In this document: piece after piece, positions 24,001-37,800 of the stretch | Numbering within the stretch: position 1 is the first letter of the stretch | Layout of the letters: each line of letters begins with the position of its first letter | Translations under genes and position numbers: made by a program | Notes under the pieces: model-generated | Databases searched by the model: none | The model's input: the letters and a program-made list of their open reading frames with translations, nothing else | What the model was told of the DNA's origin: nothing | Assembly (NCBI GenBank): GCA_949318235.1 | Contig: CASGGR010000022.1 | Coordinates: 248,001 to 312,000, forward strand | Direction: 5' to 3' | Origin: Ecdyonurus torrentis | Taxonomy: Eukaryota > Arthropoda > Insecta > Ephemeroptera > Heptageniidae | Length of the DNA stretch: 64,000 nucleotides

Positions 24001-26452
24001 AAATAAAGTGATGCAAAACACTCTCTAGTACTAAATTCACCTCTAGAAACAAATTTGAGAAAAAAATTTTTTCGACAAAAATTGTGTTTTTCAGATTCTG
24101 AAATCGATTTTTGATGATATCTCAGAAACTAATAATGCTACAGACTTACGGTTTGAACTGAAATGTATCACTTTGAAATGTCTTATGAAAAGTTTATTAC
24201 ACTTTAGTCGCAAAAACTAAAACTTTCCCAGTTTTTGAGAATTTTCGTATTTTCTTACCGAAGTCTATAGCATTGTAGCCCATATGAAGAAAAAAAAAAG
24301 TTTTTAACTCGAGTTCCAATTGAGATAGAAAGTTGCGGATTTGAAATAAAGTGATGCAAAACGCTCTATAATTTTAAATTCACCTCTAGAAACAAATTTG
24401 AGAAAAATAATTTTTACAAAAAAATTGTGTTTTTAAGTTTCTGAAAACGATTTTTGATGATATCTCAGAAACTAATAATGCTACAGACTTACGGTTTGAA
24501 CTGAAATGTATCACTTTGAAATGTCTTATGAAAAGTTTATAACACTTTAGTCGCAAAAACTAAAACTTTCTCAGTTTTTGAGAATTTTTGAATTTTCTTA
24601 CCGATGTCTATAGCATTGTAGCCCATATGAAGAAAAAAAAAGTTTGTAACTCGAGTTTTAATTGAGATGGAAAAATGTGATTTTGAAATAAAGTGATGCA
24701 AAACACTCTCTAGTACTAAATTCACCTCTAGAAACAAATTTGAGAAAAAAAAATTTTCGAAAAAAATTGTGTTTTTCAGATTCTGAAATCGATTTTTGAT
24801 GATATCTCAGAAACTAATAATGCTACAGACTTACGGTTTGAACTGAAATGTATCACTTTGAAATGTCTTATGAAAAGTTTATTACACTTTAGTCGCAAAA
24901 ACTAAAACTTTCTCAGTTTTTAAGAATTTTCGTATTTTCTTACCGAAGTCTATAGCATTGTAGCCCATATGAAGAAAAAAAAAAGTTTTTAACTCGAGTT
25001 CCAATTGAGATAGAAAGTTGCGGATTTGAAATAAAGTGATGCAAAACGCTCTATAATTTTAAATTCACCTCTAGAAACAAATTTGAGAAAAATAATTTTT
25101 CCAAAAAAATTGTGTTTTTCAGTTTCTGAAAACGATTTTTGATGATATCTCAGAAACTAATAATGCTACAGACTTACGGTTTGAACTGAAATGTATCACT
25201 TTGAAATGTCTTATGAAAAGTTTTTAACACTTTAGTCGCAAAAACTAAAACTTTCTTAGTATTTGAGAATTTTCGAATTTTCTTACCGAAGTCTATAGCA
25301 TTGTAGCCCATATGAAGAAAAAAAAGTTTGTAACTCGAGTTCTAATTGAGATGTAAAGTTGTGGTTTTGAAATATAGTGATGCAAAACGCTCTATAGTAC
25401 TAGAGTCACATCTAGAAACAAAATTGAGAAAAAAAATTTTTCGAAAAAAATTGTGTTTTTTAGATTCTGAAAACGATTTTTGATGATATCTGAGAAACTA
25501 ATAATGCTACAGACTTACGGTTTGAACTGAAATGTATCACTTTGAAATGTCTTATAAAAAGTTTATAACACTTTAGTCGCAAAAACTATAACTTTCCCAG
25601 TTTTTGAGAATTTTCGTATTTTCTTACCGAAGTCTATAGCATTGTAGCCCATATGAAGAAAAAAAAAGTTTTTAACTCGAGTTCCAATTGAGATAGAAAG
25701 TTGCGGATTTGAAATAAAGTGATGCAAAACGCTCTATAATTTTAAATTCACCTCTAGAAACAAATTTGAGAAAAATAATTTTTACAAAAAAATTGTGTTT
25801 TTCAGTTTCTGAAAACGATTTTTGATGATATCTCAGAAACTAATAATGCTACAGACTTACGGTTTAAACTGAAATGTATCACTTTGAAATGTCTTATGAC
25901 AAGTTTATAACACTTTAGTCGCAAAAACTAAAACTTTCTCAGTTTTTGAGAATTTTCGAATTTTCTTACCGATGTCTATAGCATTGTAGCCCATATGAAG
26001 AAAAAAAAAGTTTGTAACTCGAGTTCTAATTGAGATGTAAAGTTGTGGTTTTGAAATAAAGTGATGCAAAACGCTCTATAGTACTAGTCACATCTAGAAA
26101 CAATATTGAGAAAAAAAAATTTTCGAAAAAAATGTGTTTTTTAGATTCTGAAAACAATTTTTGATGATATCTCAGAAACTAATAATGCTACAGACTTACG
26201 GTTTGAAATGAAATGTATCACTTTGAAATGTCTTATGAAAAGTTTATAACACTTAAGTCGCAAAAATTAAAATTTTCTCAGTTTTTTAGAATTTTCGTTT
26301 TTTCTTACCGAAGACTATAGCATTGTAGCCCATATGAAGAAAAAAAAAAGTTTTTAACTCGAGTTCCAATTGTGATAGAAAGTTGCGGATTTGAAATAAA
26401 GTGATGCAAAACGCTCTATAATTTTAAGTTCACCTCTAGAAACAAATTTGAG

Positions 26453-27820
26453 AAAAATAATTTTTACAAAAAAATTGTGTTTTTCAGTTTCTGAAAACGA
26501 TTTTTGATGATATCTCAGAAACTAATAATGCTACAGACTTACGGTTTGAGCTGAAATGTATCACTTTGAAATGTCTTATGAAAAGTTTATAACACTTTAG
26601 TCGCAAAAACTAAAACTTTCTCAGTTTTTGAGAATTTTCGAATTTTCTTACCGATGTCTATAGCATTGTAGCCCATATGAAGAAAAAAAAAGTTTGTAAC
26701 TCGAGTTTTAATTGAGATGGAAAGTTGTGGTTTGGAAATAAAGTGATGCAAAACACTCTCTAGTACTAAATTCACCTCTAGAAACAAATTTGAGAAAAAT
26801 AATTTTTACAAAAAATTTGTGTTTTTCAGTTTCTGAAAACGATTTTTGATGATATCTCAGAAACTAATAATGCTACAGACTTACGGTTTGAACTGAAATG
26901 TATCACTTTGAAATGTCTTATGAAAAGTTTATAACACTTTAGTCGCAAAAACTAAAACTTTCTCAGTTTTTGAGAATTTTCGAATTTTCTTACCGATGTC
27001 TATAGCATTGTAGCCCATATGAAGAAAAAAAAAGTTTGTAACTCGAGTTTTAATTGAGATGGAAAGTTGTGGTTTGGAAATAAAGTGATGCAAAACACTC
27101 TCTAGTACTAAATTCACCTCTAGAAACAAATTTGAGAAAAATAATTTTTACAAAAAATTTGTGTTTTTCAGTTTCTGAAAACGATTTTTGATGATATCTC
27201 AGAAACTAATAATGCTACAGACTTACGGTTTGAACTGAAATGTATCACTTTGAAATGTCTTATGAAAAGTTTATAACACTTTAGTCGCAAAAACTAAAAC
27301 TTTCTCAGTTTTTGAGAATTTTCGAATTTTCTTACCGATGTCTATAGCATTGTAGCCCATATGAAGAAAAAAAAAGTTTGTAACTCGAGTTTTAATTGAG
27401 ATGGAAAGTTGTGGTTTGGAAATAAAGTGATGCAAAACACTCTCTAGTACTAAATTCACCTCTAGAAACAAATTTGAGAAAAATAATTTTTACAAAAAAT
27501 TTGTGTTTTTCAGTTTCTGAAAACGATTTTTGATGATATCTCAGAAACTAATAATGCTACAGACTTACGGTTTGAACTGAAATGTATCACTTTGAAATGT
27601 CTTATGAAAAGTTTATAACACTTTAGTCGCAAAAACTAAAACTTTCTCAGTTTTTGAGAATTTTCGAATTTTCTTACCGATGTCTATAGCATTGTAGCCC
27701 ATATGAAGAAAAAAAAAGTTTGTAACTCGAGTTTTAATTGAGATGGAAAGTTGTGGTTTTGAAATAAAGTGATGCAAAACACTCTCTAGTACTAAATTCA
27801 CCTCTAGAAACAAATTTGAG
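26453..27820 (+). repeat. Local expansion: four consecutive near-identical family A monomers
   Basis: Four units 342 bp apart (equivalent points 26587, 26929, 27271, 27613) share the TTTTAATTGAGATGGAAAG and CACTCTCTAG variants and the context TTTTTACAAAAAATTTGTG between them. At the same HOR position the number of units is two near 11.55-11.89 kb, one near 16.67 kb and two near 21.46-21.80 kb. This is single-monomer copy-number change inside a HOR. Confidence 0.8.
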
Positions 27821-28880
27821 AAAAAAAAATTTTCGAAAAAAATTGTGTTTTTCAGATTCTGAAATCGATTTTTGATGATATCTCAGAAACTAATAATGCT
27901 ACAGACTTACGGTTTGAACTGAAATGTATCACTTTGAAATGTCTTATGAAAAGTTTATTACACTTTAGTCGCAAAAACTAAAACTTTCTCAGTTTTTAAG
28001 AATTTTCGTATTTTCTTACCGAAGTCTATAGCATTGTAGCCCATATGAAGAAAAAAAAAAGTTTTTAACTCGAGTTCCAATTGAGATAGAAAGTTGCGGA
28101 TTTGAAATAAAGTGATGCAAAACGCTCTTTAATTTTAAATTCACCTCTAGAAACAAATTTGAGAAAAATAATTTTTACAAAAAAATTGTGTTTTTCAGTT
28201 TCTGAAAACGATTTTTGATGATATCTCAGAAACTAATAATGCTACAGACTTACGGTTTGAACTGAAATGTATCACTTTGAAATGTCTTATGAAAAGTTTA
28301 TAACACTTTAGTCGCAAAAACTAAAACTTTCTTAGTATTTGAGAATTTTCGAATTTTCTTACCGAAGTCTATAGCATTGTAGCCCATATGAAGAAAAAAA
28401 AGTTTGTAACTCGAGTTCTAATTGAGATGTAAAGTTGTGGTTTTGAAATATAGTGATGCAAAACGCTCTATAGTACTAGAGGCACATCTAGAAACAAAAT
28501 TGAGAAAAAAAATTTTTCGAAAAAAATTGTGTTTTTTAGATTCTGAAAACGTTTTTTGATGATATCTGAGAAACTAATAATGCTACAGACTTACGGTTTG
28601 AACTGAAATGTATCACTTTGAAATGTCTTATAAAAAGTTTATAACACTTTAGTCGCAAAAACTATAACTTTCCCAGTTTTTGAGAATTTTCGTATTTTCT
28701 TACCGAAGTCTATAGCATTGTAGCCCATATGAAGAAAAAAAAAGTTTTTAACTCGAGTTCCAATTGAGATAGAAAGTTGCGGATTTGAAATAAAGTGATG
28801 CAAAACGCTCTATAATTTTAAATTCACCTCTAGAAACAAATTTGAGAAAAATAATTTTTACAAAAAAATTGTGTTTTTCA

Positions 28881-31800
28881 GTTTCTGAAAACGATTTTTG
28901 ATGATATCTCAGAAACTAATAATGCTACAGACTTACGGTTTGAACTGAAATGTATCACTTTGAAATGTCTTATGACAAGTTTATAACACTTTAGTCGCAA
29001 AAACTAAAACTTTCTCAGTTTTTGAGAATTTTCGAATTTTCTTACCGATGTCTATAGCATTGTAGCCCATATGAAGAAAAAAAAAGTTTGTAACTCGAGT
29101 TCTAATTGAGATGTAAAGTTGTGGTTTTGAAATAAAGTGATGCAAAACGCTCTATAGTACTAGTCACATCTAGAAACAATATTGAGAAAAAAAAATTTTC
29201 GAAAAAAATGTGTTTTTTAGATTCTGAAAACAATTTTTGATGATATCTCAGAAACTAATAATGCTACAGACTTACGGTTTGAACTGAAATGTATCACTTT
29301 GAAATGTCTTATGAAAAGTTTATAACACTTTAGTCGCAAAAACTAAAACTTTCTTAGTATTTGAGAATTTTCGAATTTTCTTACCGAAGTCTATAGCATT
29401 GTAGCCCATATGAAGAAAAAAAAAGTTTGTAACTCGAGTTCTAATTAAGATGTAAAGTTGTGGTTTTGAAATAAAGTGATGCAAAACGCTCTATAGTACT
29501 AAATTCACCTCTAGAAACAAAATTGAGAAAAAAAATTTTTAAAAAAAAATTGTGTTTTTCAGATTCTGAAAACGATTTTTGATGATATCTCAGAAACTAA
29601 TAATGCTACAGACTTACGGTTTGAACTGAAATGTATCACTTTGAAATGTCTTATGAAAAGTTTATAACACTTAAGTCGCAAAAATTAAAATTTTCTCAGT
29701 TTTTTAGAATTTTCGTTTTTTCTTACCGATGTCTATAGCATTGTAGCCCATATGAAGAAAAAAAAATTGTAACTCGAGTTCCAATTTAGATAGAAAGTTG
29801 TGGTTTTGAAATAAAGTGATGCAAAACGCTCTATAGTACTAAATTCACCTCTAGAAACAAAATTGGGAAAAAAAATTTTTAAAAAAAAATTGTGTTTTTC
29901 AGATTCTGAAAACGATTTTTGATGATATCTCAGAAACTAATAATGCTACAGACTTACGGTTTGAACTGAAATGTATCACTTTGAAATGTCTTATGAAAAG
30001 TTTATAACACTTTAGTCGCAAAAACTAAAACTTTCTTAGTATTTGAGAATTTTCGAATTTTCTTACCGAAGTCTATAGCATTGTAGCCCATATGAAGAAA
30101 AAAAAAGTTTGTAACTCGAGTTCTAATTGAGATGTAAAGTTGTGGTTTTGAAATATAGTGATGCAAAACGCTCTATAGTACTAGAGTCACATCTAGAAAC
30201 AAAATTGAGAAAAAAAATTTTTCGAAAAAAATTGTGTTTTTCAGATTCTGAAATCGATTTTTGATGATATCTCAGAAACTAATAATGCTACAGACTTACG
30301 GTTTGAACTGAAATGTATCACTTTGAAATGTCTTATGAAAAGTTTATTACACTTTAGTCGCAAAAACTAAAACTTTCTCAGTTTTTAAGAATTTTCGTAT
30401 TTTCTTACCGAAGTCTATAGCATTGTAGCCCATATGAAGAAAAAAAAAAGTTTTTAACTCGAGTTCCAATTGAGATAGAAAGTTGCGGATTTGAAATAAA
30501 GTGATGCAAAACGCTCTATAATTTTAAATTCACCTCTAGAAACAAATTTGAGAAAAATAATTTTTCCAAAAAAATTGTGTTTTTCAGTTTCTGAAAACGA
30601 TTTTTGATGATATCTCAGAAACAAATAATGCTACAGACTTACGGTTTGAACTGAAATGTATCACTTTGAAATGTCTTATGAAAAGTTTATAACACTTTAG
30701 TCGCAAAAACTAAAACTTTCTTAGTATTTGAGAATTTTCGAATTTTCTTACCGATGTCTATAGCATTGTAGCCCATATGAAGAAAAAAAAGTTTGTAACT
30801 CGAGTTCTAATTGAGATGTAAAGTTGTGGTTTTGAAATATAGTGATGCAAAACGCTCTATAGTACTAGAGTCACATCTAGAAACAAAATTGAGAAAAAAA
30901 ATTTTTCGAAAAAAATTGTGTTTTTTAGATTCTGAAAACGATTTTTGATGATATCTGAGAAACTAATAATGCTGCAGACTTACGGTTTGAACTGAAATGT
31001 ATCACTTTGAAATGTCTTATAAAAAGTTTATAACACTTTAGTCGCAAAAACTATAACTTTCCCAGTTTTTGAGAATTTTCGTATTTTCTTACCGAAGTCT
31101 ATAGCATTGTAGCCCATATGAAGAAAAAAAAAGTTTTTAACTCGAGTTCCAATTGAGATAGAAAGTTGCGGATTTGAAATAAAGTGATGCAAAACGCTCT
31201 ATAATTTTAAATTCACCTCTAGAAACAAATTTGAGAAAAATAATTTTTACAAAAAAATTGTGTTTTTCAGTTTCTGAAAACGATTTTTGATGATATCTCA
31301 GAAACTAATAATGCTACAGACTTACGGTTTGAACTGAAATGTATCACTTTGAAATGTCTTATAAAAAGTTTATAACACTTTAGTCGCAAAAACTAAAACT
31401 TTCTTAGTATTTGAGAATGTTCGAATTTTCTTACCGAAGTCTATAGCATTGTAGCCCATATGAAGAAAAAAAAAATTTGTAACTCGAGTTCTAATTGAGA
31501 TGTAAAGATGTGGTTTTGAAATAAAGTGATGCAAAACGCTCTATAGTACTAAATTCACCTCTAGAAACAAAATTGAGAAAAAAAATTTTTCGAAAAAAAT
31601 TGTGTTTTTCAGATTCTGAAAACGATTTTTGATGATATCTCAGAAACTAATAATGCTACAGACTTACGGTTTGAACTGAAATGTATCACTTTGAAATGTC
31701 TTATGAAAAGTTTATAACACTTAAGTCGCAAAAATTTAAATTTTCTCAGTTTTTTAGAATTTTCGTTTTTTCTTACCGATGTCTATAGCATTGTAGCCCA

Positions 31801-34800
31801 TATGAAGAAAAAAAAATTGTAACTCGAGTTCCAATTTAGATAGAAAGTTGCGGTTTTGAAATAAAGTGATGCAAAACGCTCTATAGTTTTAAATTCACCT
31901 CTAGAAACAAATTTGAGAAAAATAATTTTTCCCAAAAAATTGTGTTTTTCAGTTTCTGAAAACGATTTTTGATGATATCTCAGAAACTAATAATGCTACA
32001 GACTTACGGTTTGAACTGAAATGTATCACTTTGAAATGTCTTATGACAAGTTTATAACACTTTAGTCGCAAAAACTAAAACTTTCTCAGTTTTTGAGAAT
32101 TTTCGAATTTTCTTACCGATGTCTATTGCATTGTAGCCCATATGAAGAAAAAAAAAGGTTGTAACTCGAGTTTTAATTGAGATAGAAAGTTGTGGTTTTG
32201 AAATAAAGTGATGCAAAACGCTCTCTAGTACTAAATTCACCTCTAGAAACAAAATTGAGAAAAAAAAATTTCGAAAAAAATGTGTTTTTTAGATTCTGAA
32301 AACGATTTTTGATTATATCTCAGAAACTAATAATGCTACAGACTTACAGTTTGAACTGAAATGTATCACATTGAAATGTCTTATAAAAAGTTTATAACAC
32401 TTTAGTCGCAAAAACTAAAACTTTCCCAGTTTTTGAGACTTTTCGTATTTTCTTACCGAAGTCTATAGCATTGTAGCCCATATGAAGAAAAAAAAAAGTT
32501 TTTAACTCGAGTTCCAATTGAGATAGAAAGTTGCGGATTTGAAATAAAGTGATGCAAAACGCTCTATAATTTTAAATTCACCTCTAGAAACAAATTTGAG
32601 AAAAATAATTTTTACAAAAAAATTGTGTTTTTCAGTTTCTGAAAACGATTTTTGATGATATCTCAGAAACTAATAATGCTACAGACTTACGGTTTGAACT
32701 GAAATGTATCACTTTGAAATGTCTTATGAAAAGTTTATAACACTTTAGTCGCAAAAACTAAAACTTTCTCAGTTTTTGAGAATTTTCGAATTTTCTTACC
32801 GAAGTCTATAGCATTGTAGCCCATATGAAGAAAAAAAAAGTTTGTAACTCGAGTTTTAATTGAGATGGAAAGTTGTGGTTTTGAAATAAAGTGATGCAAA
32901 ACACTCTCTAGTACTAAATTCACCTCTAGAAACAAATTTGAGAAAAATAATTTTTCCCAAAAAATTGTGTTTTTCAGTTTCTGAAAACGATTTTTGATGA
33001 TATCTCAGAAACTAATAATGCTACAGACTTACGGTTTGAACTGAAATGTATCACTTTGAAATGTCTTATGAAAAGTTTATAACACTTTAGTCGCAAAAAC
33101 TAAAACTTTCTCAGTTTTTGAGAATTTTCGAATTTTCTTACCGATGTCTATAGCATTGTAGCCCATATGAAGAAAAAAAAAGTTTGTAACTCGAGTTCTA
33201 ATTGAGATGTAAAGTTGTGGTTTTGAAATAAAGTGATGCAAAACGCTCTATAGTACTAGTCACATCTAGAAACAATATTGAGAAAAAAAAATTTTCGAAA
33301 AAAATGTGTTTTTTAGATTCTGAAAACAATTTTTGATGATATCTCAGAAACTAATAATGCTACAGACTTACGGTTTGAACTGAAATGTATCACTTTGAAA
33401 TGTCTTATGAAAAGTTTATAACACTTTAGTCGCAAAAACTAAAACTTTCTTAGTATTTGAGAATTTTCGAATTTTCTTACCGAAGTCTATAGCATTGTAG
33501 CCCATATGAAGAAAAAAAAGGTTGTAACTCGAGTTCTAATTAAGATGTAAAGTTGTGGTTTTGAAATAAAGTGATGCAAAACGCTCTATAGTACTAAATT
33601 CACCTCTAGAAACAAAATTGAGAAAAAAAATTTTTAAAAAAAAATTGTGTTTTTCAGATTCTGAAAACGATTTTTGATGATATCTCAGAAACTAATAATG
33701 CTACAGACTTACGGTTTGAACTGAAATGTATCACTTTGAAATGTCTTATGAAAAGTTTATAACACTTAAGTCGCAAAAATTAAAATTTTCTCAGTTTTTT
33801 AGAATTTTCGTTTTTTCTTACCGATGTCTATAGCATTGTAGCCCATATGAAGAAAAAAAAATTGTAACTCGAGTTCCAATTTAGATAGAAAGTTGTGGTT
33901 TTGAAATAAAGTGATGCAAAACGCTCTATAGTACTAAATTCACCTCTAGAAACAAAATTGGGAAAAAAAATTTTTAAAAAAAAATTGTGTTTTTCAGATT
34001 CTGAAAACGATTTTTGATGATATCTCAGAAACTAATAATGCTACAGACTTACGGTTTGAACTGAAATGTATCACTTTGAAATGTCTTATGAAAAGTTTAT
34101 AACACTTTAGTCGCAAAAACTAAAACTTTCTTAGTATTTGAGAATTTTCGAATTTTCTTACCGAAGTCTATAGCATTGTAGCCCATATGAAGAAAAAAAA
34201 AGTTTGTAACTCGAGTTCTAATTGAGATGTAAAGTTGTGGTTTTGAAATATAGTGATGCAAAACGCTCTATAGTACTAGAGTCACATCTAGAAACAAAAT
34301 TGAGAAAAAAAATTTTTCGAAAAAAATTGTGTTTTTCAGATTCTGAAATCGATTTTTGATGATATCTCAGAAACTAATAATGCTACAGACTTACGGTTTG
34401 AACTGAAATGTATCACTTTGAAATGTCTTATGAAAAGTTTATTACACTTTAGTCGCAAAAACTAAAACTTTCTCAGTTTTTAAGAATTTTCGTATTTTCT
34501 TACCGAAGTCTATAGCATTGTAGCCCATATGAAGAAAAAAAAAAGTTTTTAACTCGAGTTCCAATTGAGATAGAAAGTTGCGGATTTGAAATAAAGTGAT
34601 GCAAAACGCTCTATAATTTTAAATTCACCTCTAGAAACAAATTTGAGAAAAATAATTTTTCCAAAAAAATTGTGTTTTTCAGTTTCTGAAAACGATTTTT
34701 GATGATATCTCAGAAACAAATAATGCTACAGACTTACGGTTTGAACTGAAATGTATCACTTTGAAATGTCTTATGAAAAGTTTATAACACTTTAGTCGCA

Positions 34801-37800
34801 AAAACTAAAACTTTCTTAGTATTTGAGAATTTTCGAATTTTCTTACCGATGTCTATAGCATTGTAGCCCATATGAAGAAAAAAAAGTTTGTAACTCGAGT
34901 TCTAATTGAGATGTAAAGTTGTGGTTTTGAAATAAAGTGATGCAAAACGCTCTATAGTACTAAATTCACCTCTAGAAACAAAATTGAGAAAAAAAATTTT
35001 TCGAAAAAAATTGTGTTTTTCAGATTCTGAAAACGATTTTTGATGATATCTCAGAAACTAATAATGCTACAGACTTACGGTTTGAACTGAAATGTATCAC
35101 TTTGAAATGTCTTATGAAAAGTTTATAACACTTAAGTCGCAAAAATTTAAATTTTCTCAGTTTTTTAGAATTTTCGTTTTTTCTTACCGATGTCTATAGC
35201 ATTGTAGCCCATATGAAGAAAAAAAAATTGTAACTCGAGTTCCAATTTAGATAGAAAGTTGCGGTTTTGAAATAAAGTGATGCAAAACGCTCTATAGTTT
35301 TAAATTCACCTCTAGAAACAAATTTGAGAAAAATAATTTTTCCCAAAAAATTGTGTTTTTCAGTTTCTGAAAACGATTTTTGATGATATCTCAGAAACTA
35401 ATAATGCTACAGACTTACGGTTTGAACTGAAATGTATCACTTTGAAATGTCTTATGACAAGTTTATAACACTTTAGTCGCAAAAACTAAAACTTTCTCAG
35501 TTTTTGAGAATTTTCGAATTTTCTTACCGATGTCTATTGCATTGTAGCCCATATGAAGAAAAAAAAAGGTTGTAACTCGAGTTTTAATTGAGATAGAAAG
35601 TTGTGGTTTTGAAATAAAGTGATGCAAAACGCTCTCTAGTACTAAATTCACCTCTAGAAACAAAATTGAGAAAAAAAAATTTCGAAAAAAATGTGTTTTT
35701 TAGATTCTGAAAACGATTTTTGATTATATCTCAGAAACTAATAATGCTACAGACTTACAGTTTGAACTGAAATGTATCACATTGAAATGTCTTATAAAAA
35801 GTTTATAACACTTTAGTCGCAAAAACTAAAACTTTCCCAGTTTTTGAGACTTTTCGTATTTTCTTACCGAAGTCTATAGCATTGTAGCCCATATGAAGAA
35901 AAAAAAAAGTTTTTAACTCGAGTTCCAATTGAGATAGAAAGTTGCGGATTTGAAATAAAGTGATGCAAAACGCTCTATAATTTTAAATTCACCTCTAGAA
36001 ACAAATTTGAGAAAAATAATTTTTACAAAAAAATTGTGTTTTTCAGTTTCTGAAAACGATTTTTGATGATATCTCAGAAACTAATAATGCTACAGACTTA
36101 CGGTTTGAACTGAAATGTATCACTTTGAAATGTCTTATGAAAAGTTTATAACACTTTAGTCGCAAAAACTAAAACTTTCTCAGTTTTTGAGAATTTTCGA
36201 ATTTTCTTACCGAAGTCTATAGCATTGTAGCCCATATGAAGAAAAAAAAAGTTTGTAACTCGAGTTTTAATTGAGATGGAAAGTTGTGGTTTTGAAATAA
36301 AGTGATGCAAAACACTCTCTAGTACTAAATTCACCTCTAGAAACAAATTTGAGAAAAATAATTTTTCCCATAAAATTGTGTTTTTCAGTTTCTGAAAACG
36401 ATTTTTGATGATATCTCAGAAACTAATAATGCTACAGACTTACGGTTTGAACTGAAATGTATCACTTTGAAATGTCTTATGAAAAGTTTATAACACTTTA
36501 GTCGCAAAAACTAAAACTTTCTCAGTTTTTGAGAATTTTCGAATTTTCTTACCGATGTCTATAGCATTGTAGCCCATATGAAGAAAAAAAAAGTTTGTAA
36601 CTCGAGTTCTAATTGAGATGTAAAGTTGTGGTTTTGAAATAAAGTGATGCAAAACGCTCTATAGTACTAGTCACATCTAGAAACAATATTGAGAAAAAAA
36701 AATTTTCGAAAAAAATGTGTTTTTTAGATTCTGAAAACAATTTTTGATGATATCTCAGAAACTAATAATGCTACAGACTTACGGTTTGAACTGAAATGTA
36801 TCACTTTGAAATGTCTTATGAAAAGTTTATAACACTTTAGTCGCAAAAACTAAAACTTTCTTAGTATTTGAGAATTTTCGAATTTTCTTACCGAAGTCTA
36901 TAGCATTGTAGCCCATATGAAGAAAAAAAAGGTTGTAACTCGAGTTCTAATTAAGATGTAAAGTTGTGGTTTTGAAATAAAGTGATGCAAAACGCTCTAT
37001 AGTACTAAATTCACCTCTAGAAACAAAATTGAGAAAAAAAATTTTTAAAAAAAAATTGTGTTTTTCAGATTCTGAAAACGATTTTTGATGATATCTCAGA
37101 AACTAATAATGCTACAGACTTACGGTTTGAACTGAAATGTATCACTTTGAAATGTCTTATGAAAAGTTTATAACACTAAAGTCGCAAAAATTAAAATTTT
37201 CTCAGTTTTTTAGAATTTTCGTTTTTTCTTACCGATGTCTATAGCATTGTAGCCCATATGAAGAAAAAAAAATTGTAACTCGAGTTCCAATTTAGATAGA
37301 AAGTTGCGGTTTTGAAATAAAGTGATGCAAAACGCTCTATAGTTTTAAATTCACCTCTAGAAACAAATTTGAGAAAAATAATTTTTCCCAAAAAATTGTG
37401 TTTTTCAGTTTCTGAAAACGATTTTTGATGATATCTCAGAAACTAATAATGCTACAGACTTACGGTTTGAACTGAAATGTATCACTTTGAAATGTCTTAT
37501 GAAAAGTTTATAACACTTTAGTCGCAAAAACTAAAACTTTCTCAGTTTTTGAGAATTTTCGAATTTTCTTACCGATGTCTATTGCATTGTAGCCCATATG
37601 AAGAAAAAAAAAGGTTGTAACTCGAGTTTTAATTGAGATAGAAAGTTGTGGTTTTGAAATAAAGTGATGCAAAACGCTCTCTAGTACTAAATTCACCTCT
37701 AGAAACAAAATTGAGAAAAAAAAAATTTCGAAAAAAATGGTGTTTTTCAGATTCTGAAAACGATTTTTGATTATATCTCAGAAACTAATAATGCTACAGA

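Larger units (their letters stand above)
8311..28880 (+). repeat. Family A 15-monomer higher-order repeat, four copies (period ~5,127 bp, one copy with 14 units)
   Basis: The same ordered series of variant monomers recurs. Equivalent monomers lie near 8813, 13940, 18724 and 23852 (spacings 5127, 4784, 5128), and near 9498, 14625, 19409 and 24537. The marker AACGTTTTTTGATG recurs near 12829, 17613, 22738 and 28547. The second copy lacks one monomer, equivalent to the one near 11.55 kb. The fourth has two extra copies of one monomer before the order changes at about 28.88 kb. Long stretches of copies two, three and four read the same line by line, implying recent amplification by unequal exchange. 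Confidence 0.85.
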
